Made by a program: the position numbers and the translations under genes. The notes beneath the pieces were generated by a model. The model was not told where the DNA came from. It did no database searches and saw only the letters and a list, made by a program, of their open reading frames with translations. A stretch of DNA of 64,000 nucleotides from Paraescarpia echinospica. Its lineage: Eukaryota > Annelida > Polychaeta > Sabellida > Siboglinidae. Positions 62,127 to 64,000 of this stretch are shown here, piece after piece. The stretch's first letter is position 1; the number at the start of each line of letters is the position of its first letter. The DNA is taken from assembly GCA_020002185.1 (NCBI GenBank), contig CM034532.1:52781944-52845943 (forward strand), written 5' to 3'.

Positions 62127-62261
62127 CTTTGGATCATTATATATTTTAGCAGCATTTTCTTCTATGTCTTCTACGTAGATATGGATGTCTATACCTGACA
62201 TTGGGTATTCAAACTCACGGATGATTATGCGAGCACCATCCTTCATTTTGAACTCAACACC
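62127..62261 (-). CDS. Phosphoglucomutase-like gene, exon p3; degenerate phosphate loop
   Basis: The 45-codon exon is phase 0 at both ends (acceptor CTGGATTCAG, donor GTATGC). It starts GVEFKMKDGARIIIREFEYP and ends DIEENAAKIYNDPK. This is PGM domain 4, where active enzymes read GLR.[24 protein letters not shown] followed by a helix ending near QDPQ. The RLSGTGSAG substrate-phosphate loop is replaced here by REFEYPMSG, so the phosphate contacts are gone. Known PGM5-type proteins also alter this loop and have lost activity. I infer a pseudoenzyme or scaffold role. The helix region (IYVEDIEENAAKI) is well kept, which argues against simple decay. Confidence 0.82.
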
Positions 62262-62672
62262 CTGAATCCAGGCAGAGAAAAGAGCCATGGCTAGCTAGCA
62301 GAAACCATCGACAAGTAGCATGTATTCTTATGACTGGTGACACGTATGTAATAAAAATGTAACATTGTGATTATGCCCTACAGTTAACACACCATTGCAG
62401 TACAGAACGACTCAAGAAAGAAGTCAACGTCTTCTTTGGTTCCTATTGTTAGCCGCACCATGGGGCTGACAATAGAAGCCATGGAAAAACCCAAATTTTT
62501 ATCATATTTATATATATAAAAAAACACCGCTAAAGACAGCATAACTATCACCAGCATCAAGAGAACGCAGACATCAACATTTCGCCGGACAACTTTATAT
62601 AAGCAATTCTTCACAAATAAAATCAACGCACACTGAAGTGGACACTTTCCGTAGTCCATGTGCTATACGTAC
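62262..62672. other. Intron between PGM-like exons p2 and p3
   Basis: A minus-strand open stretch here encodes a hydrophobic segment and then SPMVRLTIGTKEDVDFFLES. The PGM alignment runs directly from p2 to p3, so this is not needed for the core. It could be a retained exon, a relic or chance. Confidence 0.4.
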
Positions 62673-62877
62673 CAATTTGTCTATTGTCTTTCCTGTCAAT
62701 GAGTTGACATACTGCAAATTTTGTACACTCGCCACAGTGTAAGATCTGCCACTGTTATAAAATGAAGAGTTCTTTGATTTGTACGTTTTCCTGACAATTG
62801 ACTGGTCGTTTACAAGAGTAGTCAGACGCTGCAAGAGAGGATAGGCATAGACCGTCCCCAGCTTGTCGTAGTCACAC
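62673..62877 (-). CDS. Phosphoglucomutase-like gene, exon p2
   Basis: The exon begins CDYDKLGTVYAYPLLQRL and ends NSLTGKTIDKL. It follows p1 in frame through a phase 2 junction (acceptor CCACGTCAG, donor GTACGT, exit phase 0). It aligns with the PGM segment RYDYE...M..L......VG..F......YTV....NF.Y.DPVDGSIS, which starts domain 4. The pattern YTVASVQNLQY corresponds to the family YTVEKADNFEY, but the DPVDGS turn is replaced by NSLTGK. Spacing and exon phases fit p1 and p3, so this is a real spliced gene rather than a processed copy. Confidence 0.83.
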
Positions 62878-63302
62878 CTGACGTGGAGAAGGACACACAA
62901 CCAATTATGATGCAATTGACACGGTGTGATATTCATGGTCACAATACATCTATATGGAGGGACGTTTAACAAACTACATTATCACATGTGGTCATAATGC
63001 GTATGACAACGTACATTGTTACAATGCATCCATGTTACAACAATCATGGTCACTATCCATCTACGTGACAACATCCATGTTCCCTATGTGTCCGTGTGAA
63101 AACATACATGGTAACAGTACATCATTGTGACAACATTTGTGGTCACAATATATCTTGTATTATAAATATATATTATATTATAGCATGTCATATATCTGCA
63201 ACAAAGTTCATTATTTCAATGTTGATTTGCTAGATATTTATAAAACATGAAATACTGCAACTGTAATTGTGTAGTTTTAATAAGTGGCATAAATGAGATG
63301 AC
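62878..63302. other. Intron between PGM-like exons p1 and p2
   Basis: It contains loose tandem repeats around ACAACATNCATGGTCACAAT (63,000-63,150) and a short TA tract. No exon was seen. Confidence 0.6.
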
Positions 63303-63422
63303 CTGCCATAATAACAGCGTCCAAACATTTTCCAGTGCTTCTTCATCATGGCGTCAATTGACTGGTCCTGTTCAGCTAACACCGATAGCCACGCCATCAG
63401 CACCCACATGGCGTCGTTCTCC
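63303..63422 (-). CDS. Phosphoglucomutase-like gene, exon p1 (first in window)
   Basis: This exon encodes ENDAMWVLMAWLSVLAEQ, then a segment ending KMFGRCYYG. It matches the PGM1/PGM5/parafusin stretch with the pattern EKDGLWAVLAWLSIL...HW.K.GRNFFTR, which lies in domain 3 just before the domain 4 hinge. On the minus strand it is bounded by a TGTTGCAG acceptor and a GTCATC donor. It enters in phase 2 and leaves in phase 2, and the split AG+G codon restores the arginine shared with PGM (GR|CDYD). PGM converts glucose-1-phosphate and glucose-6-phosphate in the cytosol, and PGM5 is a non-enzymatic adherens-junction relative. The earlier exons (serine phosphorylation site, metal site) should lie beyond the right edge of the window, so catalysis cannot be judged from this exon alone. 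Confidence 0.85.
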
Positions 63423-63880
63423 CTGCAACACAATGCAGCATAAATACAACGTTACAACATCCTTGCAATACAACACAGCGCAAAATACAACGTTATCACA
63501 TCATTGCAACACAATGCAGCACAAAATACAACGTTATCACATCATAGCAACACAATGCAACAAAATACAACGTTATAACATCATTGCAACACATAAATAC
63601 AATGTTATCACATCATTGCAACACAACACAGCACAAAATACAACGTTATAACATCATTGCAATACATAAATACAACATTATCACACCACTACAACACAAT
63701 GCAACATAGCGTCATCACACCACTGCAACACAACACAGCGCAAAACACAACGTTTCCACACCACTGCAACACAATACAACACAAAACATAACGTTACCAC
63801 ACCACTGCAACACAACACAAAACACAACGTTACCACAACACTGCAACACAGTGCTGCACGCAGCACAGCGTTACCACATC
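63420..63880. repeat. Minisatellite, about 40-46 bp unit
   Basis: A unit like CATTGCAACACAATGCAGCAC followed by AAAATACAACGTTATCACAT repeats about ten times with small changes, in the intron upstream of PGM-like exon p1. Open frames through it are composition artefacts. Confidence 0.85.
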
Positions 63881-64000
63881 ACTACCGTAAAAATATGTTT
63901 TGTTTTCCACATTAACTGTCATTCACAAACTTTGCAGGATCAATCTAGTTATGCCCCATGAAGCATTAAAGTTTGTGTATTATGAATCAATCCCGTGTTT

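Noticed and set aside
62384..62659. 91-residue minus frame with a hydrophobic segment and VRLTIGTKEDVDFF
   Set aside because: It sits between two PGM-like exons that already join in alignment; splice sites are weak and no family was recognised.

Overview
This 64 kb window is AT-rich eukaryotic DNA, almost certainly from an invertebrate animal. The reasons are long introns with GT/AG-bounded small exons, several families of non-LTR retrotransposon, a DIRS/Ngaro-type element, a hAT-type and other inverted-repeat elements, and many long microsatellites. No operon, Shine-Dalgarno site, rRNA or CRISPR array was seen. I cannot name the phylum.

Right end, minus strand (63,422 to 61,619): four exons join in frame into the C-terminal third of a divergent phosphoglucomutase (PGM1/PGM5/parafusin family). 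Upstream exons lie beyond the right edge. The conserved phosphate-binding loop of domain 4 is not preserved, so the protein is probably a non-catalytic paralogue. The last of these exons runs past the normal PGM end into a hydrophilic tail.

From there leftward, still on the minus strand and across nearly the whole window (61.3 kb down to 3.4 kb), I find about 20 small exons with AG acceptors and GT donors. Almost all are phase 1 at both ends and 12-312 nt long, always a multiple of three. They fall into recurring classes: lysine/arginine-rich, serine-rich acidic, alanine/valine-rich membrane-like, and a paired TGVM / EETPSVP module seen at both 61 and 51 kb. They sit in repeated intron blocks, so whole exon-intron modules have been duplicated. 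Any subset could be spliced without a frame shift. This apparent cassette-exon array behind a PGM-like domain is the most unusual thing in the window. It rests on reading splice sites and phases, not on transcripts.

Mobile elements, left to right: a foldback-like element with about 300 bp inverted arms (0.06-2.97 kb) carrying a LINE insertion; a decayed L2/CR1-like LINE (3.6-4.8 kb); a CR1-like LINE trapped in a 1.6 kb block present three times in tandem (6.6-11.95 kb); a 4 kb element with over 600 bp terminal inverted repeats around a broken gene for a HEEADTR-family protein that looks like a PIN/FEN-fold nuclease (12.2-16.2 kb), itself interrupted by a 134 bp MITE; a nearly intact Ngaro-like element with split direct repeats (23.5-30.7 kb); LINE fragments at 17, 39-40, 43.5-45.3, 48.4-49.1, 51 and 55.5-56.3 kb; a decayed second HEEADTR-type locus (47.3-48.5 kb); nested inverted repeats at 53.9-56.4 kb; and a 700 bp non-autonomous hAT-like element (59.6-60.3 kb).

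The rest is intronic or intergenic DNA with dispersed 50-60 bp intron repeats, microsatellites and minisatellites.
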